The notes beneath the pieces were generated by a model. The model worked only from the letters and a program-made list of their open reading frames with translations, searched no databases and had not been told where the DNA came from. A program made the position numbers and the translations under genes. A stretch of DNA of 64,000 nucleotides from the NCBI GenBank assembly GCA_000310025.1, contig FN648469.1:71600-135599 (forward strand). Direction: 5' to 3'. Positions 21,602 to 32,861 of this stretch are shown one piece after another. Every line of letters starts with the position of its first letter. The stretch's first letter is position 1. This DNA is from Ectocarpus siliculosus. Taxonomy: Eukaryota > Sar > Phaeophyceae > Ectocarpales > Ectocarpaceae.

Positions 21602-21899
21602 GGATATGGGCGGTGCCGAGCGCGTCAGATCAGAGGAGCGAGTTTCCCGCCGGTGTTACCGCCCCCGTTCGAAGTTGGCTCCCCAGCCGCCGCCGCCGCC
21701 GCCGCCGCCGCGCGATCTTTCTTCTCCGCCTATAGCTGGCGAACCTGACCATTCGCGGCGTCCAAGCTCGCTTTCATTGCCGCCAATGCGTCGCGCATTT
21801 CGACCATGTCAGCGGCCCTCGCCCCGATGCCGCGCAGCGGCGCAGCCGATCGCGTCCGACCCCGAGTCAGCGTCCGTCATGTCGTAGCACTGGTGGATC

Positions 21900-23840
21900 G
21901 CTGAGCAGTGCGCCCCCGGCCCCGCCCCGCCGGCGTCTCACCAGACCTAGACCTCGTCGCCGGTGGCATCTGTTGTGTCCCGACACACCACGGCGAACAG
22001 GACGAAGGCAACAAAAACGAGTTGGGCGGTAGCTACTGCTGCTCGGCGAGCGCCGACCGTTGCGGAATCACGTCGATGTGTACATCGCAATGGCAAACTT
22101 CGTGGCTTGTTTGGCCCAGGAACTCCGTGTATGTGGACCGCGGTCCGCTACTCTTTGGTAAATCTTCTTTGCCGGTCAGCAACTCTGCATATGTGGACCG
22201 CGTCCGTTCTTTGAAGTCTATGTAATGCTCTTTCCGAGAGTCGGCCATTGGCATCATGGCTGCGTGAAATGGTGTGCACACGCCCTCGTTGACAAAGAAC
22301 ACTACCGTGACCTACCGCGGTTGCCACCCATAAGATTTTCGGCGCGTCCTCATAACAACTGACTTGGTGCGGCTCATGCTACAACAGCAAACCACAGGCA
22401 TGGTTGGTTCGTAGGTCCTCAATCGGAAAACCGTCGGTCAGTTGTATCGATCACGCACGTAATGGTATCAATACAAGTATGCATATTTAGGATCAGCAAC
22501 CCGCCACCTGAGTCATTCTGGACAGCCGAGAGTCCGGCTTGCGTACACACCACACCGGCCGAGAGTAAACGTGCGTCAATGTTGGGTATGGCGTTCGTCG
22601 AAGCAAGTTGATGAGTGCAAAATGTACCTGTTGTAGGCATTTCGCGGTCGAACGGGAAGGCGAGGAACGGCGTAATGCGTGATGAACGCGGTCGGGGTCG
22701 TACTGCTGTTGGTACGTAGCAGGGGAAGACAAGTTCACTCCGGTACAGCAGCAGGGCTGCAAGCGATATGTGTGCTTCTTCATGGCTTGACGGCTCTCCG
22801 TTCCTGTTGTGTGGCCGGGTTGACGACATCCTGGAATTGTGTGGTTACCTCCGGCAGAGCCTATACATACAAGACGTGTTGAGGGTGTCGGCTGCTGTTA
22901 ACAATGCGAAGGACACAGTAGTTATCTGTACTGCCAATCCTGTGCTCCTGAGCTTCGGTGCTGGTGTGCACACGCGGCTGTCGCAACGTCCGAGCCCTAA
23001 GAACACATGTGAGACGTGCTTGAACTAAAGTCCACACTGCTTTGCCGTGTACACACGCCACAGTATAGACACGTGTGTGCTGTATAGTGGCTATAACCGT
23101 TCGTTGCCGCTCTGTGTACGCAATCGTGCGGTGCTCAAGATACCGCATATATGTATGTCTAGAATTCCTCACTAAACTCATCCAATCACGACCACTGCTC
23201 AAGTGTGAGAGTACATGTTCCTTTGGTCAAACGTTTTGGCGGTCGGGGGCAGCCCGACGCTGTCGTATTCAGTCTCACACAAAGGGGTGCAGCGCGCGCA
23301 AGAAAAAAAGAACGACCAAAGAATCTCTACTCTGTTTTCAAGTAGTGCGACGGAATGAAGTCTTGGAGAATATGACTTAGGGTGACTGCGACACGCCTAG
23401 GACCTCAATTTTGCACATGTTTTTACGGCCAAAAAAGTGTCCGTGGTCGTTACCCGAACATATTGTACATAGATCCGGTGCAAAAAAACAATCCACGACC
23501 CTGAAACTGGTCGCTGACTTACGTGACCAAACCTCTGCAAAACACAGCTTCATTTGTCAACAACACGGAGGCGTACGAGGCGCACCACACATAACATAGT
23601 CTACCCAGCCACCGGATCGCAAATGTCATGTGCACGACGCTGGCAGATCGGGAGCAAAATCTACTAGTTGGAGCAGCAGCGCATACAGCAGTATCTCCGT
23701 GACCGTTTATTCTTCCCCTCTAGTGTTGGAAAAGACAGCTGCTCCACCTCCCGCGGCTGGTGAAGTCACCCTTTCAAAACCTAGCTCCACAGAGTGAACA
23801 GATTAAGATGCCAATTTCAAGGTGTTTTATGGTTTTTCCC
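21900..23840. other. stretch without recognisable genes
   Basis: Short frames only. A TATGTGGACCGCG(G)TCCG segment appears twice, about 60 bp apart (near 22,129 and 22,190). I see no RNA gene and no coding family. Confidence 0.5.
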
Positions 23841-24172
23841 ATACTATCTTCTTAGAGTAACGGCGTGTTCCCGAACGCAGCCAATGAACGACCCCGTTCG
23901 CTCTGTGGAAACTCGTTCAACTCCCGGTACTGGTCCTCCGTGATCCCTTCTACCATGCCTTCGCTTCCCGCTCCTGGAGCTACCACCTCCATCAACCTCA
24001 TGTACCTCCACGCCGTCTTCGGGTTTTTCCAAGGCGCCCTCTGCATAATTGTCGAAAGAGATTCTCCGATTAGAGCCCTCGAAATGCCCCCCTGCCCTAA
24101 ACGAGTGCATCGGAAACTCCCGCTCCAAACCGACGCCTTTCGCGTAATCTTCAACTTTGCTGTAATGTACGC

Positions 24173-24481
24173 CGGTCGCCCCGGTGGTCTAGTTGGCAAC
24201 CTCGAAACTTTCTAGAGGCCAGGTCAGGGGTTCGAATCCCGGCGTAAGCGAGCTTTTCTTGCAAAGTGAGTTTTTCGCTCGCTTCCGCTCCTGGCCTAGT
24301 GGATAGCACTAGTTCGTGTGTACACAGAGGGAAGAGAGTGCTGAACTCTTCTCGCATTAAAAATCGAAGTCAAAGTACCGTAGGAGGGGACGGTGGAGAG
24401 GGGCTCTTCTGTGTGACCACGGGTTGGAGTAAACGGCACTAGTGCTGTAAGCGCTGATTTGAAGTGAAGACAAAAAAAAAA
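24173..24481 (+). mobile_element. tRNA-related SINE inserted in a recombinase gene
   Basis: A 309-bp insertion begins with a tRNA-like head: an A-box-like TGGTCTAGTTGG at about 24,185 and a B box GGTTCGAATCC at about 24,228, near the spacing of a Pol III internal promoter. It ends in an A-run of 11. It is flanked by ATGTACGC (24,165-24,172) and ATGTATGC (24,482-24,489), an 8-bp target duplication with one difference. A second A-box-like TGGCCTAGTGGATA lies at about 24,294. The head does not fold as a working tRNA: its acceptor and T stems do not pair fully. Confidence 0.8.
24185..24240 (+). promoter_or_regulatory. Pol III type 2 internal promoter boxes of the SINE
   Basis: TGGTCTAGTTGG and GGTTCGAATCC are both close to the consensus A and B boxes. 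Confidence 0.6.
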
Positions 24482-25667
24482 ATGTATGCAGCCGTCACTG
24501 GCGTCGGCTCCCTTTTTGGCTTCTTTCCCGTCTTAATTGTCGAAATGCCCGAGAACAAATAGCCGGTACTCATATCCCAACTCACACTATTGTCTATGTA
24601 GCACGCTACCGCACTAACAGGGCACAACGGCAGACACTCCGAATCGTACTCCACTGATAGCACGTGATCCGCCCCATCTCGCTGCGTCTTCCCCCATTGG
24701 AAATTGAACATCAGTCCACTCTTGTTGGGTAGCCGCAGTATACGTTGTATGAGCGTGTTTACCAACTCGCTGCCCTCTTAGTGTGAAGACAGCTATATCT
24801 CGGGCCGAGGTCACCGTCTTCTCCGCAGATGTTGTAAAATCGAGCTCGGCCCTCAATGGAACCAGTATATGATGCAAAAGGCTGCGCAAGGTCCCTGGCG
24901 CTTGTCTAACGAGTACCCCTGCTTGCTTTTGCTGCTTCGTTGTAAATCGCATGTACTGTGTCACCAACTCGCTTCCCACTGGGTTTCCTGTTCGTCGTTG
25001 ACTGTCCCAATCGTGCGTGCACCCCAACTCCTTCTCGAAAGCCACCGACAATTTTGACACAAACGTGGTTCGTTCTCAGAGTATCGTGAGCATACCTCTT
25101 GGTACACGCTCCCTGCTCGGTTGAACAGGCGTCTAAGCTTGAGGTGCTGACCACTTGGCATTCCCTTGCGCGTACTACCGTTCGCCTCCTCTTGCCGCAG
25201 GCATCTAACCAGCAAAGATAGTCAACGATATCTCTCGGCTGAGATTCCGTCATAGACACCACACGCCCTGTTTGTCGCGACTGAAGAAACTGCGTGTATG
25301 CAAGCATTGTCGCACATCTGCTCCTCATCGCCGCGTTTTTTTCCGTTGCCTCCTTGAATTCTCTGTATCTCTTCGCTAGAGCGGCCTCGTCAATGTTTAA
25401 GGAACCGACCGTAGAGTTCTGACCTGAGATTGTACAAGCCTTCGCGCACCATTGGCAATACCTGTATCGCTCATCGTTTTCCCCTCAACATTCTGAGTGC
25501 GGGCACAAAACTCTTGATCGTGCCGGTGCCACCTCGATCAAGTGATCATGGTTGATGGATGATCCTCGTTTTTGTTGTTATTGGCCCGTACCAGACCACC
25601 ACCTCTCCAGAATAGTCAAGATGAGCCTCGCCGCTGTTAACAAGCCCCATAGCGTCTGATACACACA

Positions 25668-25921
25668 TTAACGTAACACAACAATAATCTGAATTATTAA
25701 TCGGCGAAGTTCACCTCCACCGCTCGCATCGCCCACCGTAAAAAAGCAAATGATACCTTCCCTCGCTGATGGTGCATTCGATAGAATACCGATCCCTCTG
25801 CCTGTTTGGCTATCGAGTAAGACCGTACCGTAGCGTCTGCCAACATTGGATACCAGTTTTGGTGTTGGTCTGGCACTATCACAACCGCTCGCGCTCCACA
25901 CTCTGCCATGCGTTGTAACAC
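25668..25921 (-). pseudogene. methyltransferase-like tail of element C pol
   Basis: The minus frames read LQRMAECGARAVVIVPDQHQ, then NWYPMLADATVRS. This fits the region after RNase H in DIRS-like elements, where a Dam-like methyltransferase domain or its remnant is often found. The expected NPP-type motif would lie just upstream, where the frame is broken. It separates RNase H from the recombinase and has no counterpart in element A. Confidence 0.4.
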
Positions 25922-26036
25922 CGCTCCTGCCAGTGCGGTAAGTGAAAAAAAAAAATCATGCCCTCTCGGAACCCGGCAAACACCTCAAATCCTGACTCAG
26001 CACATCACTGCCTGTGCACGCCTCATTGTAAAGCCT

Positions 26037-27905
26037 TTAGTATATCGGTAGCTGCCTGTCGCTTCCTGGTATATTATGTGCCGATGCCGCTGTGGCCATC
26101 AAATCCATGTCGAAAGGTCTACCAACCCACCGCCACAATTCTGCGATTTTTTCTTCCTCCAACCGAACGTACGCATCTGCGTCCGAGCGCGACAAATCGC
26201 CCGCCTCTGAGTTCGCCTTCGAACACACCCACGGTGAAATCCGCCCACTTGTAGCCGAAACAACTCTGCCACAATCTCGTGCAAACGAGTGTTTGAAGAC
26301 TTCCCGTTCCTCAACGCGTAGAAAAGAGCTTGATTGTCTACATCCACGACCAACGTCGAACCTTGCACCTTCGTTGGTCTTTGCTGACAGTACAAGACCA
26401 AGAGCTGTCGAATCGTGTACGCTTCTTGCTCGTTAATGTGCTGTGTTGTCCAATCGTCTGGAAAATCACCCGCTCGCGAACCACTCCTTCGCCTGGACAT
26501 CGAATCAAACCGCCCCATCCGGTCGACGATGCGTCCGACGCCCCCACTATGGTCGGTTTTTGGTGCCGTGCCGCGTACCACGCTGCTCCGTTCATCTTCT
26601 CTCGTACCTCCAACCACTTTGCCATCTCAAAGCCCAACCGCCGGTCTTGGGGTTGTCAATGTCCATGTTTCTCTTCCGTCCGCCGTTTCTCCGAAACATT
26701 CCGATGTGCTTGTACATGTGGTGCGTATATAGAGCTGCCGCTGGACACGCTACTGACATGCTCGTACACTTCCCTTCGAGCTTTTCCAAAGCCTGAAAAG
26801 AAATATCCCCTCGTGTCAGTGCCTCGGTGAGAATTGTCTCCACCTTCGCTAGTTTTTCCTCCGGAATAAAGAACTTAGGGTTAGGGTTAGGGTTAGGGTT
26901 AACCTTCCTCTGCTCCTTTGAGTCACACACCACTCCTAAATTGATCCGTCTGTTCTTCGCCTTGAGATCACATTTTGGTATGGACATAAAAGTACCCCTC
27001 CTTGTAAAACACGATCATGACCAAGTATCCTGCTACCCTGGCGGCCTGTTTCTGCTGCACTGGCTCCAATCCGCGAGTAGAACGGAAATTCGTGAAAAAA
27101 AAACATCGATCCACGTGAGTACTGGGATGCCTTAGGCGAAGAGCACCACCCGAAGCACAGGGTCGTAAACACGAAGTATCTGCCACCTCACTTGAAGACA
27201 AAGTACTGCCATGATGCCTTCGCCAACGGTACATGGTGAAAACCCGACTTGTGGTCGCACGTTATCTGGAAAGCTCCTGGCCATGCGCATTGTGCTACCT
27301 TTCCTGCCGCATCCATCTTGAAAGGAGTTTTTCTACCGATCAGGTTGAGACAACGTGCGTCTAAGAATGTTCGTGGTTTCGACTCCTCGAGTCCTGGCGG
27401 CATCACCATGTGCGGTTTGGGGTGTTTCGAAACGTTGGCTACCACCCCGCTCTCCACGTCCGTTTCCACCTGCTCGTCGACAAAGCCTGTGAACGCCTCC
27501 GGCACATGGTTCGGGAGCTCCACTGACGTCATCTCCGAACCTTTGTACTTCTGTCCTTGAAATTCCCCTTCCGTATCCGGGTCAATAAATTCTCTGATAT
27601 CCACAACTCGTAGCCACCTGAGGTACAGTAGCCCACTCTTCGTCGTCGCAGACTGTCAGAATATCATCCTGCCAAAACTGTGTACGGTACGAGATGTGTC
27701 CTGGAACAAAATCTTCTTGGCACCATACCGGAGGTTGATGCGGCGTGACGGGAGGTTGCTCGTGCTGTAAAACGTCCTGCACTAGGTCGACATCTAGGCG
27801 CTGAACGTGTCGCTTGCTATTTCGGTCGTCTCCAACGGAACCGGTACGAAATTTCGCTACGCATCGTGCTCGCTCTCGCAGAAAATCATCTGCTCCTGAA
27901 CCCAC
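26037..27905 (-). pseudogene. reverse transcriptase-RNase H of element C
   Basis: From 27,905 down, through several frames: a leader (LVQDVLQHEQPPVTPHQPPV), KPRTFLDARCLNL, FQITCDHKSGFHHVPL (motif A), CFGWCSSP (motif B), GYFYVHTKCDL, then KLEGKCTSMSVACPAAALYT. RNase H follows with VGASDASSTGWGGLI, NEQEAYTIRQL and VVDVDNQALFYALRNG. The motif C region reads WID, then is shifted by a run of nine T, so the second catalytic Asp is lost. At 26,877-26,901 a telomere-like hexamer run codes Asn-Pro repeats. Confidence 0.75.
26877..26901 (+). repeat. interstitial telomere-like repeat inside an RT gene
   Basis: Four TTAGGG units in tandem. On the minus strand they read in frame as Asn-Pro repeats within element C's RT, between EQRKV and the KFFIPEEKL segment. 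Confidence 0.9.
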
Positions 27906-28444
27906 CTGTCATCTTACATGTCAAGCCTTTTGGTCATGCCTCAAGGTCCGCCTGACCGTTCTCGATCAGTATTAACTATCTAGCGAGCCATGCGCCCCTC
28001 GTCGACCAAAGTCCAAGCGAATAAAGGGCAAGGTTCAGATGTATCAAAGGTTCACTATGCCAGCACGTAAACATACGGGCTATCGTAAATATCGTGTGCA
28101 CGAAATGGAATGTTGTCGCTTCTTGTTGTGTGAACCACTGTGTGATGGGACTCGATGCGGTGCACGCGTACAAAGTAGATCTCGTCGTGCACGACCTGTG
28201 TGTTTCGTCTGGTGTGTGGAGGTTCTCAGCACCTGCCCCTGACCAACCTGTAGCCAGTTGGGGTCCCTGTGGCTCGCAAACCTCCGCAAGCATTCTCTCA
28301 TTCTCTCATCATGCCTCATCATTCATGTTTTTTTTGTTTTATTTTTTGTGCGCGAAGTGAACTCCCAAACAAACATAGGACCAATGTCGCCGAATACCAA
28401 AACCATCCCTTCGTCGTACTACCTGCCATCTTCATGGTTTGTAC

Positions 28445-29145
28445 TTAATTAGGGCAGTCACGCCTAATGTGCCCCAGCATGTCGCGCTTAAAACACGCTT
28501 GCTCCGGGCACGTGCTGAAAGAATGGTCAGCGGGCTTTCCCATCTGCAAGCACCTACCACAGACAGCGGCGCCGCCTTTCACGGCGCCTGTACCACCTCG
28601 GCCACCCCGACGGCCCCCGCCGAAACCACGACCGCTAAACCTATTGTTTGACGGCCCGTAGTGCCCGGCTCCCCCGAAGCCCCTGTTCGTGGGCTGTGCG
28701 TACTGTTGCGGAACCGAGGGGAATGCGGGTGCTGCTGCATGAAACGCCGGCGCCAACGACAGTGGTTGTATGCCACCCGCCATCAAGCCCCCACTAACGC
28801 CGCTCAAACCGCCCCAATTGGGCTGCTTGGTCAAGCCTGCTTGCAAACGGGCGTCTTTGAAATGTTTGCGCCAGGCCTTATAGCAACAGCGCTGCCGTTT
28901 TCAGATGACGCAGCCAGCTCTTGGTAGAGCGCCATGCAGCCGACTACGGGGTCCTGTACTAGCACGGAATGGTCGATCATGGCACTCAACATGGCGGTGA
29001 ACTCGCTCTCCTTCGTAAAATGGGTCACGTCTTGACGTGCAAGCTTATGAAGCTCGCGTAGCTCAGCCCTCATGCGGGCTATCAGTGTGGAACATACCCC
29101 GTGCCCAATGTGCATCGCCCTTCCGAGGTCCGGAACGTATTCCAT
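28445..29145 (-). pseudogene. Gag-like protein of element C
   Basis: From 29,145 down: a helical part (LGRAMHIGHGVCSTLIARMR, FTAMLSAMIDHSVLVQDPVV), a frame change near 28,840, a Gly/Arg-rich segment (GFGGAGHYGPS, GRGFGGGRRGGRGG) and two zinc-binding motifs. The first has CGRCLQMGKPADHSFSTC. The second reads CFKRDMLGHIRRDC, a CCHC knuckle in which the second Cys is replaced by Arg. This arrangement is typical of retroelement nucleocapsids. Confidence 0.65.
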
Positions 29146-29149
29146 GATG

Positions 29150-30620
29150 CGCGAGAACCTAGTCGACCACTACGTGCCGCATAAAGCAACAACCAGACCG
29201 GGCATGAGAAAACGATCGAGGGAAACATGTGGCGTCATTGAACTTGTTGTGCAAGTGCGTCGCGCCCTGCGCAAAATTATTGTACTTTCCCAACATACAA
29301 GTGCTTATGGTAAAAATCGAGAGAAGGAAGGGCCTAATAATACACTCGCCCACCCCTTCGACACATGTACCCTGCGTCGTACGTGCGCCTGTACTGAGCT
29401 AATGTGCATTCGCCCGAGTCGAACTCGGTTGCCATACTCGTTCGCCTGTGTGCATCACCGGGCTAACGATTCCGCACGTGCGCGTACCACCGTATGTACC
29501 CCCACCGGGTCTGTGCGTGTTCGCCCCTCGTGTCTGTACCGCTCGTCAATCGCGCCGTATGCCTATGACGCGCAATGACGCGAAACCTCGCTATGTTTAC
29601 CCTTGAGTGTGCGTGCTTCGACCATATACGTGGGCATGCGCATGCGGGAACCGCTCGCCCCACATCCCGCTCTGTGCGTATGCGTGCGTGTGTCTCAATG
29701 TGCTTGTGAGGTATTTTGTGCGTGCGGGGCCTTTGCCCATGTTGTACCGTGCTTGCGTACCCTGTGCTCTTTCGTTTATGCCCGAAATTGTTTCTGGGGA
29801 CCTTCGGCCAGGTTGTACCGTGCGTGCGTACCCTGTGCTCTGTCGTCTGTGCTCAAATATTTTTTCCGGTACGGGCGTATGTGCGTGTGCCTGAACTCGT
29901 CTATAAAGTGTCTGCCGCCCCTCCCGGGCGCTCTTACGGTGCACGTACTTTTACGGCAAGGCCCTTGTACTTGAGGGGTTGTGCACTCGCTCCCCGTGTG
30001 CCGCCGTGCATATGCATACCCCACAGAAATACGTACGCCACAATCACGAATATTGAACAAAATATAGCTTCTTGATTTGTGTTTTAAGCCCACTGCTGCT
30101 GTGGGTCCATGGATGAACTTTATCGTCTCGTGAACAAAAAATTTGCGTGTAGCCCTCGTCAACGTGCTGGAAAACGTAGTCACGCCTCCGACTTGTACCG
30201 TAGGACATCCTATTCGCGTGATCTCGCGCGTGTGACGACATCAGCAACGCGACTGCTGCAGCGGGGTGAAATGACGATCACAAACCAACGCGAGTGGCCC
30301 CTCCGGACCTAAAACACAACAGGTGCCGCTCGTTCCGATTTGAAAGTCACCCAATATTTGAACATGTTCCAACGCGCGCGACGCGAATAGTCAAGGATCG
30401 AAGACAAAACACACAGACGGCTCTGCATCACGCCTCAAACTGTACTGGCTCCTCCTGGAGCATCTGATCGTCGCGCCGGGTGGTACGCCACGCGCTATGT
30501 CTGACGCACCAGGGCGCGCTTGTCTGACGGTAGCGTACGTGAGACAAACAGCAGTGCGATGTGCTGACCTCGAGCGACAGGTCTGGTGTACAAGAGCATG
30601 TGAGCGAAGATGTTCTGCCT
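29150..30620. other. stretch without recognisable genes, with a short tandem duplication
   Basis: A segment of about 73 bp containing GTTGTACCGTGC and GCGTACCCTGTGCTCT appears at about 29,740 and again at about 29,813. The region is rich in GTGCGT runs that give long chance frames on both strands. No gene is recognised. Confidence 0.55.
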
Positions 30621-30625
30621 TCACC

Positions 30626-31342
30626 TCAATCGCGCCGAATGCGCCTCCCTACAGGCCGGCCGTCGCAAAACCTCACACGCACGCGTACCTGCGCCTGCAC
30701 CGACATCTTGACCAACGGACGATCTCCTTCCGCCCCGTCCGTGCGGGCCCGCTTCTTAGCGCCCTCCTCGTCCCACGGGTGACTCCCAGGCGCTCCTGCG
30801 GGCCCTGAAGGCGCGGGGGCCGACGGAACAACGGGCTGGTCCGCAGGGGGAGATGACGAATACACAGACCGCAAAAAGACAGCGTCGGGAAGCACACGGA
30901 GGTCCCCGTGGTTGACCCGCTTGAAGAGGCACTCGAGCGTGGCGTAGAGCAGAGCAATGTTGGCGCGCGTGACGATCTCCGCTCCGCTCCTGCCCGCGTC
31001 ACGCGTCGCCGACCACAGATCCAGATACATGGGCTTGGGCTCGTAGTCCTGAGCGTCGACCAGTGGTTGCCAAACCCCAATTAGCACGGACAGGTTTTTG
31101 GTGCCCGAGCACGACCTCGGCCCGGGAAACACCCCCACGCGCTCGAGATCCATGACGCGGGAGTCGCCGCGCTGCACCAGCATGGGATCTTGGACGACGG
31201 CGCAGTCCTCCCCTGCCGCAATGGTGGACGCGACCGCCGGATCGGCGGTCACGCGAGCCGGCGAGGACATGGCGGCCACTGCTGTAGATACGGGAGACAA
31301 GAGGAAAGATGCTGAGGCAGCAACGCGCGTCGACAAACGCAA
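30626..31342 (-). CDS. unrecognised 238-residue frame, perhaps a retroelement Gag
   Basis: An uninterrupted minus frame with a second possible start at residue 25 (MSSPARVTADP). The middle (residues about 55-160) looks protein-like, with GTKNLSVLIGVWQPLVDAQD, MYLDLWSATRDAG and ALLYATLECLFKRVNHGDLR. The end is Pro/Ala-rich, then basic (KKRARTD). I cannot assign a family. It lies about 300 bp from the end of DIRS element D on the same strand, so a Gag of another element is possible. The stop at 30,626 comes after an Arg-rich tail that may be chance extension. Confidence 0.35.
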   Translation of the reverse strand: MRLSTRVAASASFLLSPVSTAVAAMSSPARVTADPAVASTIAAGEDCAVVQDPMLVQRGDSRVMDLERVGVFPGPRSCSGTKNLSVLIGVWQPLVDAQDYEPKPMYLDLWSATRDAGRSGAEIVTRANIALLYATLECLFKRVNHGDLRVLPDAVFLRSVYSSSPPADQPVVPSAPAPSGPAGAPGSHPWDEEGAKKRARTDGAEGDRPLVKMSVQAQVRVRVRFCDGRPVGRRIRRD

Positions 31343-31659
31343 GACGGCCCTTGTGGTGTGCGCCGCGCTGCTACGAAGCCCCGGGTGTCACACAGCCGGG
31401 GCGCCCCTGACGAATGAACTGCTGCAAAACGTGCTCTCTCTTTCCTCCTGTTTGTCGTGTCGGCACTTGGTTGCCCAAAGAATTGGGGATGAGAGGCACC
31501 CCTGTGATAAGTGTGCTATTGTGTGCGAACGTTCCTGAAAAATGTTTAGAACATTTCCCGGACCGGTCTTCATAATATTACATATGTATGTGTGCATACA
31601 GCAGCATGAAAATCGAACAGATGCTTATGAGAACGAAGGAAAAAATAGACCGTTTGTTG

Positions 31660-31905
31660 ATTGCTTTCGAGTTCCTTCATCATTATCAGTTTCTAGATCA
31701 CCGAGAATAGAGAGAAAGAAGAGTTGGAACCGTCCCTGAAAAACACGCAATCCTCGCGCCTGACTCCCCCCCCAAACCCGCCTCTGTCTCTCCGCACGCA
31801 AGTCAGCTAAATCAGTCGGGGGGGAAACCGACTACTGCTACTGCGCGCAGGAGTCTGGAGTGACCAACTTCCCAAATGGAACTCGACCATTCACCTACAC
31901 CCAAG
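31660..31905 (-). repeat. 3' terminal sequence of DIRS element D
   Basis: Aligns with 35,935-36,145: CTCTCCGCACGCAAGTCAGCTA, split here as CTCTCCGCACGCAAG and TCAGCTA, then CGCAGGRGTCTGGAGTGAC, then TCGACCATTCA. A weaker match occurs at element B (about 20,025-20,060). These shared ends mark the 3' side of the family. Confidence 0.6.
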
Positions 31906-32861
31906 CCGAGGTCAACTCCAGCCTACTGCCCACAGGCAGACGGCCATACTACTCCCCACGCGCAACCAGCCCCTCGTTCCCCATATCGTACCTTCCCCCG
32001 GCCGTCTCACGTCAGACCTCGTCCCGTTCGTCAGTATTCGCGACACCCTACGCGAGTCCCCCGACATTGTTCTGAGCATACTGCTTGTATACATCCGGCG
32101 ACAATTTTCCTTCTCTCTGAATCACCCGCTCAGACGTGTCCCCGCCCGATGCCAACGCCGTAGCGCCCCCGATACGTAGCAAATGTAATGAATAGTGTTT
32201 GGGGTCTCGCCCGGACTCAGTGACGACGTCTCGGAGGGCCCTCAATGCTCTACTGTACTTTATCACTTGCACCGCCCCCCCCTTCTCGCGGAAAGACGAT
32301 AGTGGTGCGGAGTCGGGCAACGTCGCATGACACGATAACAGCTCCACCACAAGAGCGACTGCCCCGCCACTCCCTCTTACCCCTCGACTGCAGTCCCCTA
32401 ACGTGATCCCGAGTCCGCACACGAATGTTCCCTCCCTCATCCTGATCACCTTGTGACCACGAAACCGCAAAATAGCCGATCAGCCTTGCGGTAGTTGCGG
32501 AAGTCTATGTAGTTGCTCGTTGCCTTAAAATAGAGCTATACGCCCCCGTGTGAGACAATGAGATGCGTGTGCTACACCAGCGTCGTTGGCGAAAATCTCG
32601 TCAGACCGGGTAATGAAGAAAAAAACTTAGAAGACACAACCACATGACCCGTCCGCCTACTCCCCATCCCGGAACCCTGCATTCCTCGTCACGAAGCATG
32701 CAACAGGATACTGGTAGGCACACACGACGCGGGGTGCCTAGCGCTATATGATTCCTTGCGATCCCCCGCAATACGCATTTTACCAACGGCGATGAGATTT
32801 CCAACTCAACAGAAACCAGCCCCGAGCTCAGCAGCAGGGCACCGTTTGAGCGACAATTCAT
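31906..32861 (-). pseudogene. tyrosine recombinase of DIRS element D, 5'-truncated
   Basis: From 32,861 down, SVELEISSPLVKCVLRGIAR matches the middle of element A's recombinase (SVELDISSPLLKCALRGIAR). After frameshifts and stops, the 3' half (32,470-32,048) reads VELLSCHATLPDSAPLSSFR, HLLRIGGATAL and DVYKQYAQNN, with intact His-x-x-Arg and Tyr motifs. It keeps CGA where A has a TGA stop. Gag, RT and the recombinase N-terminus are absent; satellite units abut the truncated side. Confidence 0.8.

Larger units (their letters stand above)
19985..21900 (-). mobile_element. DIRS-like element B, internally deleted
   Basis: Gag (21,601 down to about 20,640) is followed directly by the last part of a tyrosine recombinase (20,462 to about 20,190), so RT, RNase H and most of the recombinase are missing. 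The 3' end near 20,025-20,080 resembles the end of element D (about 31,857-31,910), with CCCAAATGG(T/A)ACTC and a nearby ACCATTYAC on the plus strand. It belongs to the same broad family as A and D but is more diverged. Confidence 0.65.
23852..25328 (-). pseudogene. tyrosine recombinase of element C, split by a SINE
   Basis: From 25,328 down: an N-terminal SAM-like part (FLQSRQTGRVVSMTESQPRD, YLCWLDACGK), a middle part in shifted frames (FNFQWGKTQRDGADHVLS, CLPLCPVSAVACYID, GYLFSG) and, beyond the SINE, the C-terminal part with SFRCTRLGQGGIS and NPKTAWRYMRL carrying the likely nucleophile Tyr. Joining the frames on either side of the SINE gives a continuous reading through TAAYI. The gene also has ordinary frameshifts near 24,780 and 25,050, so it was not broken by the SINE alone. 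Confidence 0.75.
23844..29145 (-). mobile_element. DIRS-like element C, second family, decayed
   Basis: Read from 29,145 down, the order is gag, pol (RT-RNase H), a methyltransferase-like tail, then tyrosine recombinase. Protein sequences differ strongly from A, B and D, so this is another family. The pol region has many frame changes, a telomere-like repeat expansion and a SINE in the recombinase gene. About 27,906-28,440 between gag and pol holds no recognisable domain. Confidence 0.75.

Noticed and set aside
24173-24260. Functional tRNA gene
   Set aside because: A and B boxes are good, but the acceptor and T stems do not pair properly, and the unit continues into an A-tailed SINE with target duplication.
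26877-26901. Chromosome end or telomere
   Set aside because: Only four units, in the middle of an RT coding sequence with matching RT sequence on both sides.
29597-30075. Overlapping frames with CVCV and RTLC repeats
   Set aside because: They arise from GTGCGT-rich low-complexity DNA and a short tandem duplication and are open on both strands at once.
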